Source: Paenibacillus mellifer (GTDB taxonomy: Bacteria; Bacillota; Bacilli; Paenibacillales; Paenibacillaceae). From it: a DNA stretch of 64,000 bases. The notes under the pieces were generated by a model. The model was not told where the DNA came from and did not search any database. It worked only from the letters and a program-made list of their open reading frames with translations. Below are positions 26,057 through 34,519 of this stretch, piece after piece. The translations under genes were made by a program, and so were the position numbers. The stretch covers positions 1 through 64,000 of the forward strand of contig NZ_JALPRK010000013.1 in assembly GCF_023195895.1 (NCBI RefSeq), in the 5' to 3' direction. How positions within the stretch are numbered: position 1 is the first letter of the stretch; every line of letters begins with the position of its first letter.

Positions 26057-26102
26057 AAAAAAGCCGTCCTAAAGTCGATTTTTTCAGACTTTGGGACGGC
26101 CA
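26057..26102 (-). terminator. Terminator after the GDPD gene
   Basis: GGCCGTCCCAAAGTC pairs with GACTTTAGGACGGC and is followed by TTTTTTAT on the minus strand. Confidence 0.85.
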
Positions 26103-26119
26103 TTCACTTGTTGTTATTC

Positions 26120-27115
26120 TCAATCGGGAGTATCTCTTCGCACCGCTGCTGCAATTCGATCAATCCGGTTGGTCCAAATCCAACCGGTATACCCCGCCGG
26201 CAGACGTTTGACATCCTCCAGCGTATCGAAGCCGCTGGAGAAGTCGCTGCCGTCGCCGCCAACCACGATGACGCGCGTGTTTGCTCGTTCCATGCGGCTC
26301 AGGAATTTATCCGGCCAGCCCCACAACCAGGGCGCTATTTTCTCGGGAATATGCAGCTCTGTGTTACGGCAAGCGTCCGGGATGTAACCCGACCAGCCGG
26401 AAGCTTCATAGGAGAGCATACATTGCTTTAACGTCGCTTTAGACATGACCCGCATCTCCGGCAGCTGTTCCTTCAAGACCGCGATGGGCTGGTCACCGCC
26501 ATAAATGGTCAGCAAGGCCCGCTCCTCCTTGGACAGGGTCGAAAGGTAGGCTGCCAGCTGCTTGCCTTCTTCAGGATCGTCGCTTTTGATGTGAAGCAAT
26601 AAGGCTTTGCCAGGAAAATGCTCCACAACCTCGGGTAACGACGGCATCAGCCCAACGCCTTTGCCGCGGAACGGATATGTCTTGCCTTGATCGGCCGTAT
26701 ATCCGTACCCGATGTCCAGCATTTTCAGCTCAGCCATCGTATAGTCTTTGGTCGTTCCTTCGGCATGGGTACGGCAATCCAAGGTCCAATCGTGGAACAC
26801 GGCGAACTGCCCGTCCTTGGTTGGCTTCAGATCCAGCTCCACCATATCCGCGCCTGCCGCAAACGCCGCTTCCATGGAAGGCAGCGTGTTCTCCAGATAT
26901 TCGTGCTCCGGCTCGTAAATCCGCTCGGCCGTACATGTATCATTCTCAATTCCCTCCATCGGGAAGGTTTGCGCTAGCCCGCGATGGGCTAACAGCTTCG
27001 CCTCACCGCCGCGAGCGGCGATCAAATGCGGCGTATTGTTCAAGTAGACAAATGCGATAAAGACAAGCACGATCCAAAACGTTCTCGTTCTAAAGATATT
27101 TTTGAACCTACGCAA
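26120..27115 (-). CDS. Membrane-anchored glycerophosphodiester phosphodiesterase-family protein
   Basis: 331 residues from a TTG start that follows GGGGGG by 6 nt; the frame is open further upstream but runs into the regulator gene. One N-terminal membrane anchor (IVLVFIAFVYL, about 13-25) places the catalytic domain outside. GDPD motifs are present: LAHRG, ENTLPSMEAAFAAGADMVELDLKPTKDGQFAVFHDWTLDCRT, giving the metal-binding Glu/Asp and the catalytic His pair. The C-terminal half diverges from the usual enzymes, so a non-glycerol substrate is possible. It begins 32 nt after the FHA regulator gene, suggesting an operon. Confidence 0.85.
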   Translation of the reverse strand: MRRFKNIFRTRTFWIVLVFIAFVYLNNTPHLIAARGGEAKLLAHRGLAQTFPMEGIENDTCTAERIYEPEHEYLENTLPSMEAAFAAGADMVELDLKPTKDGQFAVFHDWTLDCRTHAEGTTKDYTMAELKMLDIGYGYTADQGKTYPFRGKGVGLMPSLPEVVEHFPGKALLLHIKSDDPEEGKQLAAYLSTLSKEERALLTIYGGDQPIAVLKEQLPEMRVMSKATLKQCMLSYEASGWSGYIPDACRNTELHIPEKIAPWLWGWPDKFLSRMERANTRVIVVGGDGSDFSSGFDTLEDVKRLPAGYTGWIWTNRIDRIAAAVRRDTPD

Positions 27116-27147
27116 ACCAATCCCCCCCGATCCTCCCCATCCAATTC

Positions 27148-27834
27148 TTACTCTGTCTCTAAAATATATCCGCTCCCTCGGATCGCATTGATCTGGAACG
27201 TGTCTCGACCGAATTTCTTGCGAATCCGGTAGATCAGCGTCGTTAGCTCGTCGATCGTCACATCCGGCAGCCCGTCCGGGCCAGGATTGCGGTCGTACCA
27301 CACCTTCTGCTTGATGTCATGAATCGTCACCAGACGATTCGGGTGCTCATGCAGCAGTTTCAGCAGCAAATATTCTTTTTCCGACATCGAAATTTTGACC
27401 CCATCCACGACACACTCCCGTTTCTCCCAATGAATCGTAACGGGTCCCTCTATCGGCTCCGGGTGCGCCGAGCTAACGACCGGCTCAAACTCCAGCGTCT
27501 GTTCCCCAGGCGAATAGGAGAAATGCAGTACGCTCGTACCCCGTGCCAATTTCAAGATATCGTTTGTTTCAAGTACGTAAGGGGCATGCGCGATCATCCG
27601 CACCCCGTTCAGCTCCGTGCCATGACGGCTTCCCATATCGTAAGCAACTGCCCGGTCCCCTTCCTTCCGAATCAATAAATGCTTGCGGGAAATAAAAATG
27701 TTCGTAAACGCCATATCCGGAAAGTTATCCGAAGAAGTGCGACCGATTTCCGTCACATCTTGATCCAGATACAAGCAGGTTCCCGGACGAAACGGGTCGC
27801 CGCGAAGAATATAAATACAGGCAAAGGTATCCAC
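27148..27834 (-). CDS. FHA domain plus winged-helix DNA-binding protein
   Basis: 228 residues. An N-terminal FHA domain (about 1-105) shows the phosphothreonine-binding residues in EIGRTSSDN, ISRKHLLI and MGSRHGTELNG. A C-terminal OmpR/PhoB-type winged helix (about 135-228: MSEKEYLLLKLLHEHPNRLV, TLIYRIRKKFGRD, IRGSGYIL) follows. There is no receiver domain, so it would read Ser/Thr-kinase signals rather than His-Asp relay; that is inference from domain content. GTG start at 27834 is 7 nt after GGAGGGG; the ATG eight codons upstream lacks a site. It is the opposite domain order to mycobacterial EmbR. Confidence 0.88.
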   Translation of the reverse strand: MDTFACIYILRGDPFRPGTCLYLDQDVTEIGRTSSDNFPDMAFTNIFISRKHLLIRKEGDRAVAYDMGSRHGTELNGVRMIAHAPYVLETNDILKLARGTSVLHFSYSPGEQTLEFEPVVSSAHPEPIEGPVTIHWEKRECVVDGVKISMSEKEYLLLKLLHEHPNRLVTIHDIKQKVWYDRNPGPDGLPDVTIDELTTLIYRIRKKFGRDTFQINAIRGSGYILETE

Positions 27835-28033
27835 ACCTAGTCCCCTCCATTTTATCATCCATCATCATCTTATCTTAAGGGACGGGCGAAGAATATGGCA
27901 ACCGCAGTGATATTATCCTCACAGCTGGCTGATAGAACCACTCGTTTTTCAACCCGCGTTTTTCTGTTATCATAAGAGGAGAACAAAAGGCGAACACTTG
28001 ACGAACGGAAATGAACGAGAGAGGAATCAGTCC

Positions 28034-31000
28034 ATGAGCTTTCAATTAACGCAGCGCGTCATCAAATTGTTATGCGGCCGGATCTCTTACGAGCGCGGAG
28101 AAGCCTATTACCGAACCGGTAAAGTTACCTTTCTCCGAATGGACCACAGCTCCCGCGTTTATGAAGCGGCGGTGTCCGGGACCGGTCACTATCATGTCGC
28201 GCTGCAGATCGATCAACATGGCGACGTGCATGCGGAATGTAATTGCCCCGCCTTCTACTCCTATAACAACTATTGCAAACATATCGCCGCCGTCTTGCTG
28301 GGAATTCATGACATGCTGCAAGGCGGCAAGGCACCTGTTCGTCCTTCCCCCTCATTACAGCATGAGGACTGGACGCAGGGCGACGACCTGAATTTCGCGG
28401 GGGACACTTGGAACGGATCTCTAAGCGAGCTGCAGAAGAAACAACCCGGCGACATCCCCTCCCGTGATATCTGGATCGCACGCGACATGATGCGTCTGTT
28501 CGAAGAGAACGCTCAGCCTCCGCTGCGGACCGGCTTGAGATTCGATCAGCGAACGCCGCTGGAAGCGGAATTTACGCTCCGTCCGTTGCCGTACGGATAC
28601 CGCAAATATCTGTTTGGACTGGAGTTAAAGATCGGCGAGAGACGGCTTTATATCGTCAAGAACATTCGGGATTTCCTCGATAAACTCTCACGACGTGAGC
28701 CGTACAGCTTCTCCAAGCATTTTAACTACGACCCGGAACGTTACGCCTTCAAACCGGAGGATGAAGCGATCCTGCAGAAACTGGCGGAAATCCAGCGAAA
28801 TGAACAAATGTACCAGGAGAGCTTAGGGGGCTACACGGCCAAATCTTACGGGCACTCCGATCGTTTGCTGCCGGTACCTCCATTTTTTTGGGACGGGTTA
28901 TTGCCTCTGCTGACCCTGGCACCGCTCGTACAGCTGGAACAGGACGGTCAAATTTGGCCGGGCCTTACGGTAACAAACGAACCGCTGCCATTAAGCTTTG
29001 ATCTCGGTCAGGCTGGGGATGAGAGTTATCAATTTTCCGCTCAGGGCCTCGACGACGTGACAGTGATGGATGCCTACGGTGTCATTCTGTCGGAAGGCAA
29101 GCTGATCCGGCGGCCACCCGCGCAAACTCGGCGGCTTGCCGAGATGAAGCACATGCTCGCCACCGCACGCAAGCAACACATCTTGATTTCTCCCGACCAA
29201 ATCGAGCCGTTTGTTGAACGGGTGTTGCCTGGACTGCTTAAGCTGGGGACCGTAAATGTCGAAGACAAGGTAGCCAGCCGGATGGTGCGAACCCAACTCA
29301 AAGCCCGCTTGTATCTTGACCGGGTCAAGGATCGGCTGCTGGCCGGCTTGGAATTTCAATATGGAGATGTTGTGTTTAACCCCTTGGAAGAGCATGGTCC
29401 TAAGAGAGGGACCGATTTGATTCTCCTGCGCGACAGTGAACGAGAGCGGCAAATTCTGGACTTGCTGGAGTCCGGTTTGTTTGCGAAGACGGAAAGCGCC
29501 TATTTCCTCGACGATGAGGAAGCGGAATACGAGTTCCTGTACCATGTCATGCCAGAGCTTGAGAAGCTGGCGGAAATCTATGCCACCTCCGCCGTGAAGA
29601 CGCGACTCATTTCTGACCTCCGCCCGCCGAAAATCTCTGTAGAGGTGGACGAGCGTACGGATTGGCTCGAGTTCCGATTCAGCATGACCGGGATCGGCGA
29701 ATCCGAAATCCGCGGCCTGCTGGAGGCGCTGGAGGAGAAACGTCGCTATTACCGGATGCCCAACGGGGCGCTGATGCCATTGGAAAGCGAAGAATTCCAA
29801 GATATCGTCCGTTTCCTGAACGAGTTTGGCTTGCGTCAAAGCGAGATCCACGGACCGGAGTTCCGGCTGCCGGTTCTCCGGGGATTGCATATCCGGGACG
29901 AGCATGGACAAGGCAGTCCAGTGAAGCTCGGCAAGGCCTACCGAGAGCTGCTGCATAACTTGCAGCAACCCGGGAATCTGGACTTCCCGGTGCCGCCGCA
30001 GCTCTCCGAAGTGCTGCGCGATTACCAAGTCCACGGCTATCAATGGCTAAAGACGTTAGCCCACTATTGCTTTGGCGGCATTCTCGCCGACGACATGGGA
30101 CTTGGGAAGACGCTGCAAAGCATCGCCTTCCTCGTCTCCGTATTACCGGAAATCGCCGAATCCGGACAGCCGGCACTGGTCGTCTCCCCGGCTTCACTCA
30201 TATATAACTGGCGAAACGAACTCACGAAATTTGCCCCGGACATTAAGGCGGTCATCGCCGATGGGAGCAAAGCCGAACGGGTGCGGACGCTGCGCGAGGC
30301 GTCGCAGGCCGACGTGATCATCACCTCCTACCCGCTGCTGCGCCGCGATATCGAGCAATTTGCCGAGTTGTCGTTCCATACGTTGATCCTGGACGAAGCC
30401 CAAAGCTTCAAAAATTACGCCAGCCAAACGGCCCAAGCGGTGAAGAGCTTGCAGGCGAAATACCGTTTCGCCTTAACCGGCACTCCGGTGGAGAACTCGC
30501 TGGAGGAGCTATGGTCCATTTTCAGCGCGGTGTTTCCCGATTTATTCCCGAGCCGACAAGCGTTTAACGATCTGTCCCGGGAGACGGTGGCGAAGCGAAT
30601 TCGCCCCTTCCTCTTACGGCGGTTGAAAATCGACGTGCTCAAGGAGCTTCCGGAGAAAATCGAGTCCCTCCAGGCGTCCGAGCTGCTCCCGGAACAAAAG
30701 AAGTTGTACCTTGCCTATTTGGCCAAGCTGCAGCAGGAGACACTCAAGCATTTGGACGAGGACACTTTCGGTCAAAACCGCATTCGCATTCTAGCCGGAT
30801 TAACCCGGCTGCGGCAGCTTTGCTGTCACCCGTCGCTGTTCGTTGACGGCTATGACGGCGGTTCGGCGAAGTTTGATCAACTGATGGAAATGATTGAGGA
30901 ATGCCAGAGTGCCGGCAAACGTGTGTTGATCTTCTCCCAATTTACGGAGATGCTTGGGCTTATCGGCCGTGAGCTGGGTTATCGGGGGTTGCCTTTCTTC

Positions 31001-31375
31001 TATCTCGACGGAAAGACCCCGGCGGCCGAACGGGTGGAGCTCTGCAACCGATATAACGACGGTGAGCGCGACATGTTCCTCATCTCGCTGAAGGCCGGCG
31101 GCACCGGCTTGAATCTGACCGGTGCGGATACTGTCATTCTCTATGATTTATGGTGGAACCCCGCCGTCGAGCAACAAGCCGCTGACCGGGCCCATCGGAT
31201 CGGGCAGAAGAAGATCGTTCAGGTCATCCGTCTGGTCGCGCAAGGCACCGTGGAGGACAAAATGTACGAGCTGCAGCAAAAGAAAAAAAACCTCGTTGAA
31301 GAGGTGCTGAAGCCTGGGCAGGAAACGTTATCCGCCCTCACTGAGCAGGAAATTCGCGAAATTCTGATGATATAG
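28034..31375 (+). CDS. SNF2-family helicase with SWIM zinc finger (YwqA-like)
   Basis: 1113 residues. A SWIM finger near the N-terminus (CNCPAFYSYNNYCKH, about residues 74-88) is followed by a long SNF2-associated region (about 100-630) and a two-lobe SNF2 ATPase: motif I DDMGLGKTLQSIAFL, motif II LILDEAQSFKN, motif III ALTGTPVENSLEELWS, motif V AGGTGLNLTGAD and motif VI QQAADRAHRIGQ. Such bacterial SNF2 proteins translocate on double-stranded DNA and may strip proteins or aid RNA polymerase recycling or repair. Start at 28034 follows GAGAGGA; an open frame reaches 27998 without a ribosome site. It is transcribed alone, divergent from the FHA gene. Confidence 0.93.
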   Translation: MSFQLTQRVIKLLCGRISYERGEAYYRTGKVTFLRMDHSSRVYEAAVSGTGHYHVALQIDQHGDVHAECNCPAFYSYNNYCKHIAAVLLGIHDMLQGGKAPVRPSPSLQHEDWTQGDDLNFAGDTWNGSLSELQKKQPGDIPSRDIWIARDMMRLFEENAQPPLRTGLRFDQRTPLEAEFTLRPLPYGYRKYLFGLELKIGERRLYIVKNIRDFLDKLSRREPYSFSKHFNYDPERYAFKPEDEAILQKLAEIQRNEQMYQESLGGYTAKSYGHSDRLLPVPPFFWDGLLPLLTLAPLVQLEQDGQIWPGLTVTNEPLPLSFDLGQAGDESYQFSAQGLDDVTVMDAYGVILSEGKLIRRPPAQTRRLAEMKHMLATARKQHILISPDQIEPFVERVLPGLLKLGTVNVEDKVASRMVRTQLKARLYLDRVKDRLLAGLEFQYGDVVFNPLEEHGPKRGTDLILLRDSERERQILDLLESGLFAKTESAYFLDDEEAEYEFLYHVMPELEKLAEIYATSAVKTRLISDLRPPKISVEVDERTDWLEFRFSMTGIGESEIRGLLEALEEKRRYYRMPNGALMPLESEEFQDIVRFLNEFGLRQSEIHGPEFRLPVLRGLHIRDEHGQGSPVKLGKAYRELLHNLQQPGNLDFPVPPQLSEVLRDYQVHGYQWLKTLAHYCFGGILADDMGLGKTLQSIAFLVSVLPEIAESGQPALVVSPASLIYNWRNELTKFAPDIKAVIADGSKAERVRTLREASQADVIITSYPLLRRDIEQFAELSFHTLILDEAQSFKNYASQTAQAVKSLQAKYRFALTGTPVENSLEELWSIFSAVFPDLFPSRQAFNDLSRETVAKRIRPFLLRRLKIDVLKELPEKIESLQASELLPEQKKLYLAYLAKLQQETLKHLDEDTFGQNRIRILAGLTRLRQLCCHPSLFVDGYDGGSAKFDQLMEMIEECQSAGKRVLIFSQFTEMLGLIGRELGYRGLPFFYLDGKTPAAERVELCNRYNDGERDMFLISLKAGGTGLNLTGADTVILYDLWWNPAVEQQAADRAHRIGQKKIVQVIRLVAQGTVEDKMYELQQKKKNLVEEVLKPGQETLSALTEQEIREILMI

Positions 31376-31385
31376 TTTACGACGC

Positions 31386-31440
31386 AAATAAGGGTTCGAG
31401 ACCGCCAAACTGAAATGGCGGACTCGAACCCTCTTATTTT
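31386..31440. terminator. Bidirectional terminator between helicase and GH8 genes
   Basis: AATAAGGGTTCGAG...CCGCCA pairs with TGGCGG...CTCGAACCCTCTTATT and is followed by TTTT. The two genes converge on it. Confidence 0.88.
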
Positions 31441-33104
31441 TACTGCCCCGTAATCTCGAACTCGTAAAGCGAATAGCCGTACGGTGTCCCCCGTTCGATG
31501 CCGTACATGCGAACATACCTCGCCGCCTGCGGAGCCAGCGGAATCTCGTCGAGTCCTCCGTTCCCGCTTGCGGTCGAATACACCTCTTGCCAATGCTCTG
31601 GAGATCCGCTGTCGGTGGAGATTTCGATCTTATATCGCTTGGCGTATGCTACCTCCCAGCGCAATTTGACCCCGGTGATTTGCTGTACCGATCCTAAATC
31701 CACGTAAATCCATTCGGGATCATTGCCCTCCCGGCTGGCCCATCTCGTGATTTGGTTACCGTCCAGCGCTTTGCCCGCCTCAAACCCAACGCCTTCGTCC
31801 GTGCTGGAGACGGCTGATTTGTTTAGCGCCAAATTTGGCGCTTCCGGCACCGGTGAGCCGCTAGGTTTCCACCAGTTGCCCGTCAGGAACAGTAGATTCA
31901 ACAGATTGTAGCTATCGCTAAAGTAATCCTCTTTCTTGTTCTTCATCCAATCCCAGCCGGCATTCACCCACGCCTGGTTAGCCGGATTCGCGGTTCCCGC
32001 TGAGATCAAAGGTGAGACGAACACCGCGGTGGCATAATCGCCGAAGGCCGTGCCGTCCAGCTTATATCCGTTTTTGATGTTTGCCGGTGATCCGCCGGTT
32101 TTGCCTTTGATCCAGCCCGCCATTTTATCAGCTAGTGTTTTCGCCCGCGGGTCTCCATAAAATGCATAATCCATGACGATGCGTAGCGGAACCCGGCTGG
32201 CGTTATAGGAATATTGATTCGTTTCTTTGAATTCGTCCAAATACCACTCCGGCGCCGGCTTCGGCGGATTCCCAACCACAAAATCGGAAATGAGTCCCGT
32301 ATTCGGCGAATAACTTGCCGTAAACTGCTGGTACACCTCGTATAGATTATCGATGACACGAATCCAAGTCTCATCTCCGGTCACCTCGTAGAAGGCTCGC
32401 AGATGACTGAACATCCAATCGGATGGGCGCGTATTTAGCGCGTCCTTGCCGTCCCAATCGCCTATATTCAGACGGTACCCCGTCGTTACGTAGCTGGCTT
32501 TGATGCCGTCGGTGATCATTTTCTTCGCTTCCTGCAGATAGTTTACGGACCCGCCCGATCCCCATTGGTTATGCGCCAAAATCAGCGAGTAGGCAATATC
32601 GAGGTCGCCGTCGGTGGCCGAGCCAAAATGTCCTTGGGCCGCTTTGCTGTCAGCCACAACCCAGCCCATCAGGTTCGGGTTGCCGCTGCTCTTAAACGCG
32701 CGGGCCGTTTGGAACAACCCGTCATAAATCGCCCGGGCGTTTGGATCATATCCGGCCATCAGCACGGTGATAATCATGCCGTAACCTTGGCTTTCCGAGG
32801 AGCCCAGTGCCGTAAAACCATCGGGATCGCCGGTGATATTCCCCTTCACGTAATTACCGCCAGGCAAGGAAGCCAAATTACTCTCGAGATAAGTCGATTT
32901 CCAATAATCATAGTAGGCTGTAACCGCCTGATTCATCGCGGCTTGAGTCACGTGGCTGGGCTTCAAGACGCCCGGATAGCTGACCTGCTGCGGGAAAGGT
33001 TTCAGTTCGCCGACGGCGGAAGCCGGTGAAGCCGGACCTATCGCCCCTACTGAGACCGTAACAAACAGGCATAACAACAAAAGACAAACCTTTTGGAGCA
33101 TCAT
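31440..33104 (-). CDS. Secreted GH8 glycoside hydrolase (chitosanase/lichenase type) with CBM32-like domain
   Basis: 554 residues: signal peptide (cleaved near ASPASA, about 30), GH8 catalytic domain (about 35-410) and a C-terminal F5/8 type C (discoidin, CBM32-like) domain (about 425-552: NLALNKSAVSSTDEG, IYVDLGSVQQITGVKLRW, ARYVRMYGIERG). The proton donor is probably Glu104 (GSSESQGYGM), and the GH8 signature lies at ATDGDLDIAYSL (163-174). The sequence type resembles Bacillus/Paenibacillus chitosanases with lichenase side activity; substrate is not settled by sequence. Two adjacent ATGs follow GAGGAGG; the first is given. Monocistronic, between terminator and a divergent small gene. Confidence 0.9.
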   Translation of the reverse strand: MMLQKVCLLLLCLFVTVSVGAIGPASPASAVGELKPFPQQVSYPGVLKPSHVTQAAMNQAVTAYYDYWKSTYLESNLASLPGGNYVKGNITGDPDGFTALGSSESQGYGMIITVLMAGYDPNARAIYDGLFQTARAFKSSGNPNLMGWVVADSKAAQGHFGSATDGDLDIAYSLILAHNQWGSGGSVNYLQEAKKMITDGIKASYVTTGYRLNIGDWDGKDALNTRPSDWMFSHLRAFYEVTGDETWIRVIDNLYEVYQQFTASYSPNTGLISDFVVGNPPKPAPEWYLDEFKETNQYSYNASRVPLRIVMDYAFYGDPRAKTLADKMAGWIKGKTGGSPANIKNGYKLDGTAFGDYATAVFVSPLISAGTANPANQAWVNAGWDWMKNKKEDYFSDSYNLLNLLFLTGNWWKPSGSPVPEAPNLALNKSAVSSTDEGVGFEAGKALDGNQITRWASREGNDPEWIYVDLGSVQQITGVKLRWEVAYAKRYKIEISTDSGSPEHWQEVYSTASGNGGLDEIPLAPQAARYVRMYGIERGTPYGYSLYEFEITGQ

Positions 33105-33193
33105 CTCATTCCTCCTCTAATCGAAAGTGCAAACCTTCATCTTTCGTTAAGCGTCTTCGGAATTGCTTATCATGAAGCAGCAAGGATGTCTTA

Positions 33194-33211
33194 TTTGTAT
33201 TTTATTACAAA
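33194..33211. promoter_or_regulatory. Perfect palindrome upstream of the GH8 gene, possible operator
   Basis: TTTGTA and TACAAA flank TTTTAT. It lies 90 nt from the GH8 start and 119 nt from the small gene start. No regulator can be named. Confidence 0.3.
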
Positions 33212-33253
33212 TCACTACGATAATAAACCGGACGGCCCCTCCCGAAACAGGAT

Positions 33254-33278
33254 GTTTGTAAATGCAGCGATCGGGATA
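33254..33278 (+). promoter_or_regulatory. Sigma-B/sigma-F-like promoter of the 58-residue protein gene
   Basis: GTTTGT (33254-33259), 13-bp spacer, GGGATA (33273-33278), close to the sigma-B consensus GTTT-N12-14-GGGWAW; forespore sigma-F promoters look similar. Confidence 0.55.
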
Positions 33279-33329
33279 CCCTAATGAAGGTACTAACCAC
33301 CCTAGCAGACCGACATAAGGAGGATCAAC

Positions 33330-33506
33330 ATGGAACATCAAAATGGACAAACCCGCGATGAGGCCGAGCTGCGTAACAAGCTAGATCAGCAAGGCGATTC
33401 GTTAGCCGAGAAGAAGAAAATGAAGAACGGCGTGGATATCGAACCGGAAGCGGATGAATGGGTAGCCAAACCGGTACCGTTCACCGACACGGATTCCGCG
33501 AAATAA
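33330..33506 (+). CDS. Small acidic/charged protein, 58 residues, unknown function
   Basis: ATG preceded by ATAAGGAGG and a 7-nt spacer opens a frame of 58 codons: highly charged (RDEAELRNKLDQQGDSLAEK), no hydrophobic segment, no cysteine, ending in VAKPVPFTDTDSAK. The excellent ribosome site and the stress- or forespore-type promoter 50 nt upstream support a real gene. It resembles short hydrophilic stress or spore proteins in composition only; I do not recognise a family. A weak hairpin (33531-33555) follows. Confidence 0.75.
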   Translation: MEHQNGQTRDEAELRNKLDQQGDSLAEKKKMKNGVDIEPEADEWVAKPVPFTDTDSAK

Positions 33507-33647
33507 TCGGCACTTCCACGAAGCTGTCCGCAGGGCCCGCATGGGTCCTGCTTATTTATGCCTGAATTCGCCCCCAGGGAACAGGATAATAAGCTTGGCA
33601 GGCGAATATCTTTGTATCAGTAGCAAAAATGGATCAAGGAGCGTGGA

Positions 33648-34508
33648 ATGATGGAAGCGTTTGCGAAGGACCTGCTGAAGGAGAAAACAATCCTGGTAAC
33701 CGGCGGCGGCACAGGACTGGGCCGGGCTATGGCGGAACGGTTCCTGCAGCTTGGGGCCAAGGTTACCATCTGCGGACGTCGCGAGGAGGTATTGCGCAGT
33801 GCGGCGGAGGAAATGATGGAAGGCAGCAGCGGCGAGGTGCTCGCGTTGCCCTGCGACGTACGCGATCCCGAACAGGTACGCGCCTGTGTCGACGCGGTAT
33901 GGCGGCATTTCGGGAGCATCGACGTGCTGGTCAACAACGCAGCCGGCAATTTCATCAGCCCAACCGAACGTTTGTCGCCACGAGCTGTTGATGCGGTGCT
34001 GGGCATTGTGTTACACGGCACGTTTTACATGACATTGGAAGTTGGGAAACGTTGGATTGAACAGGACCACTCCGGGACGATGCTGAATATCGCTACCACC
34101 TACGCATCAACCGGTTCGGGTTACGTCGTTCCCTCTGCAGCTGCCAAAGCCGGTGTGTTAGCCCTGACCCGATCGCTGGCCGTCGAATGGGCACCCTACG
34201 GTATTCGCCAGGTCGCGATAGCTCCCGGTCCGTTTCCGACCGAAGGAGCCTGGTCCCGCCTGTCCCCTACGCCGGAGCTTGAAGCAAAGATGTTGGGACG
34301 CATTCCTCTAGGCCGGACCGGACGCCCTGAGGAGTTGGCGGACCTAGCCGCCTTCCTTATATCGGACGCCGCAGCCTATATTAATGGTGAGGTCATCACC
34401 ATAGACGGCGGCGAATGGTTGCGGGGCGCTGGCCAGTTCAACGATCTTGCCGAGGTCACCGAGGAGGCATGGAACCGTCTCTCCGAGCTGACACGCAAGG
34501 GGAAATAA
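33648..34508 (+). CDS. Short-chain dehydrogenase, 2,4-dienoyl-CoA reductase-like
   Basis: 286 residues of the classical SDR fold: NADP/NAD-binding TGGGTGLG (about 19-26), NNAAGNFISP, GTFYMT and the active-site region YASTGSGYVVPSAAAKAGV. The normal catalytic Tyr-x-x-x-Lys reads Ser-Ala-Ala-Ala-Lys, as in the DECR/FadH group, where another Tyr serves. AIAPGPFPTEGAWSRLSP is typical of that group. It would help degrade unsaturated fatty acids, matching the beta-oxidation operons 9 kb away, though it is not linked to them. Start: first of two ATGs, after AAGGAG. Tail to tail with the second ger operon. Confidence 0.82.
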   Translation: MMEAFAKDLLKEKTILVTGGGTGLGRAMAERFLQLGAKVTICGRREEVLRSAAEEMMEGSSGEVLALPCDVRDPEQVRACVDAVWRHFGSIDVLVNNAAGNFISPTERLSPRAVDAVLGIVLHGTFYMTLEVGKRWIEQDHSGTMLNIATTYASTGSGYVVPSAAAKAGVLALTRSLAVEWAPYGIRQVAIAPGPFPTEGAWSRLSPTPELEAKMLGRIPLGRTGRPEELADLAAFLISDAAAYINGEVITIDGGEWLRGAGQFNDLAEVTEEAWNRLSELTRKGK

Positions 34509-34519
34509 TTAGCTCCTTT

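Noticed and set aside
28991..30043. 350-codon minus-strand open frame opposite the SNF2 gene
   Set aside because: It runs antisense to the SNF2-associated region and has no ribosome site or family features.
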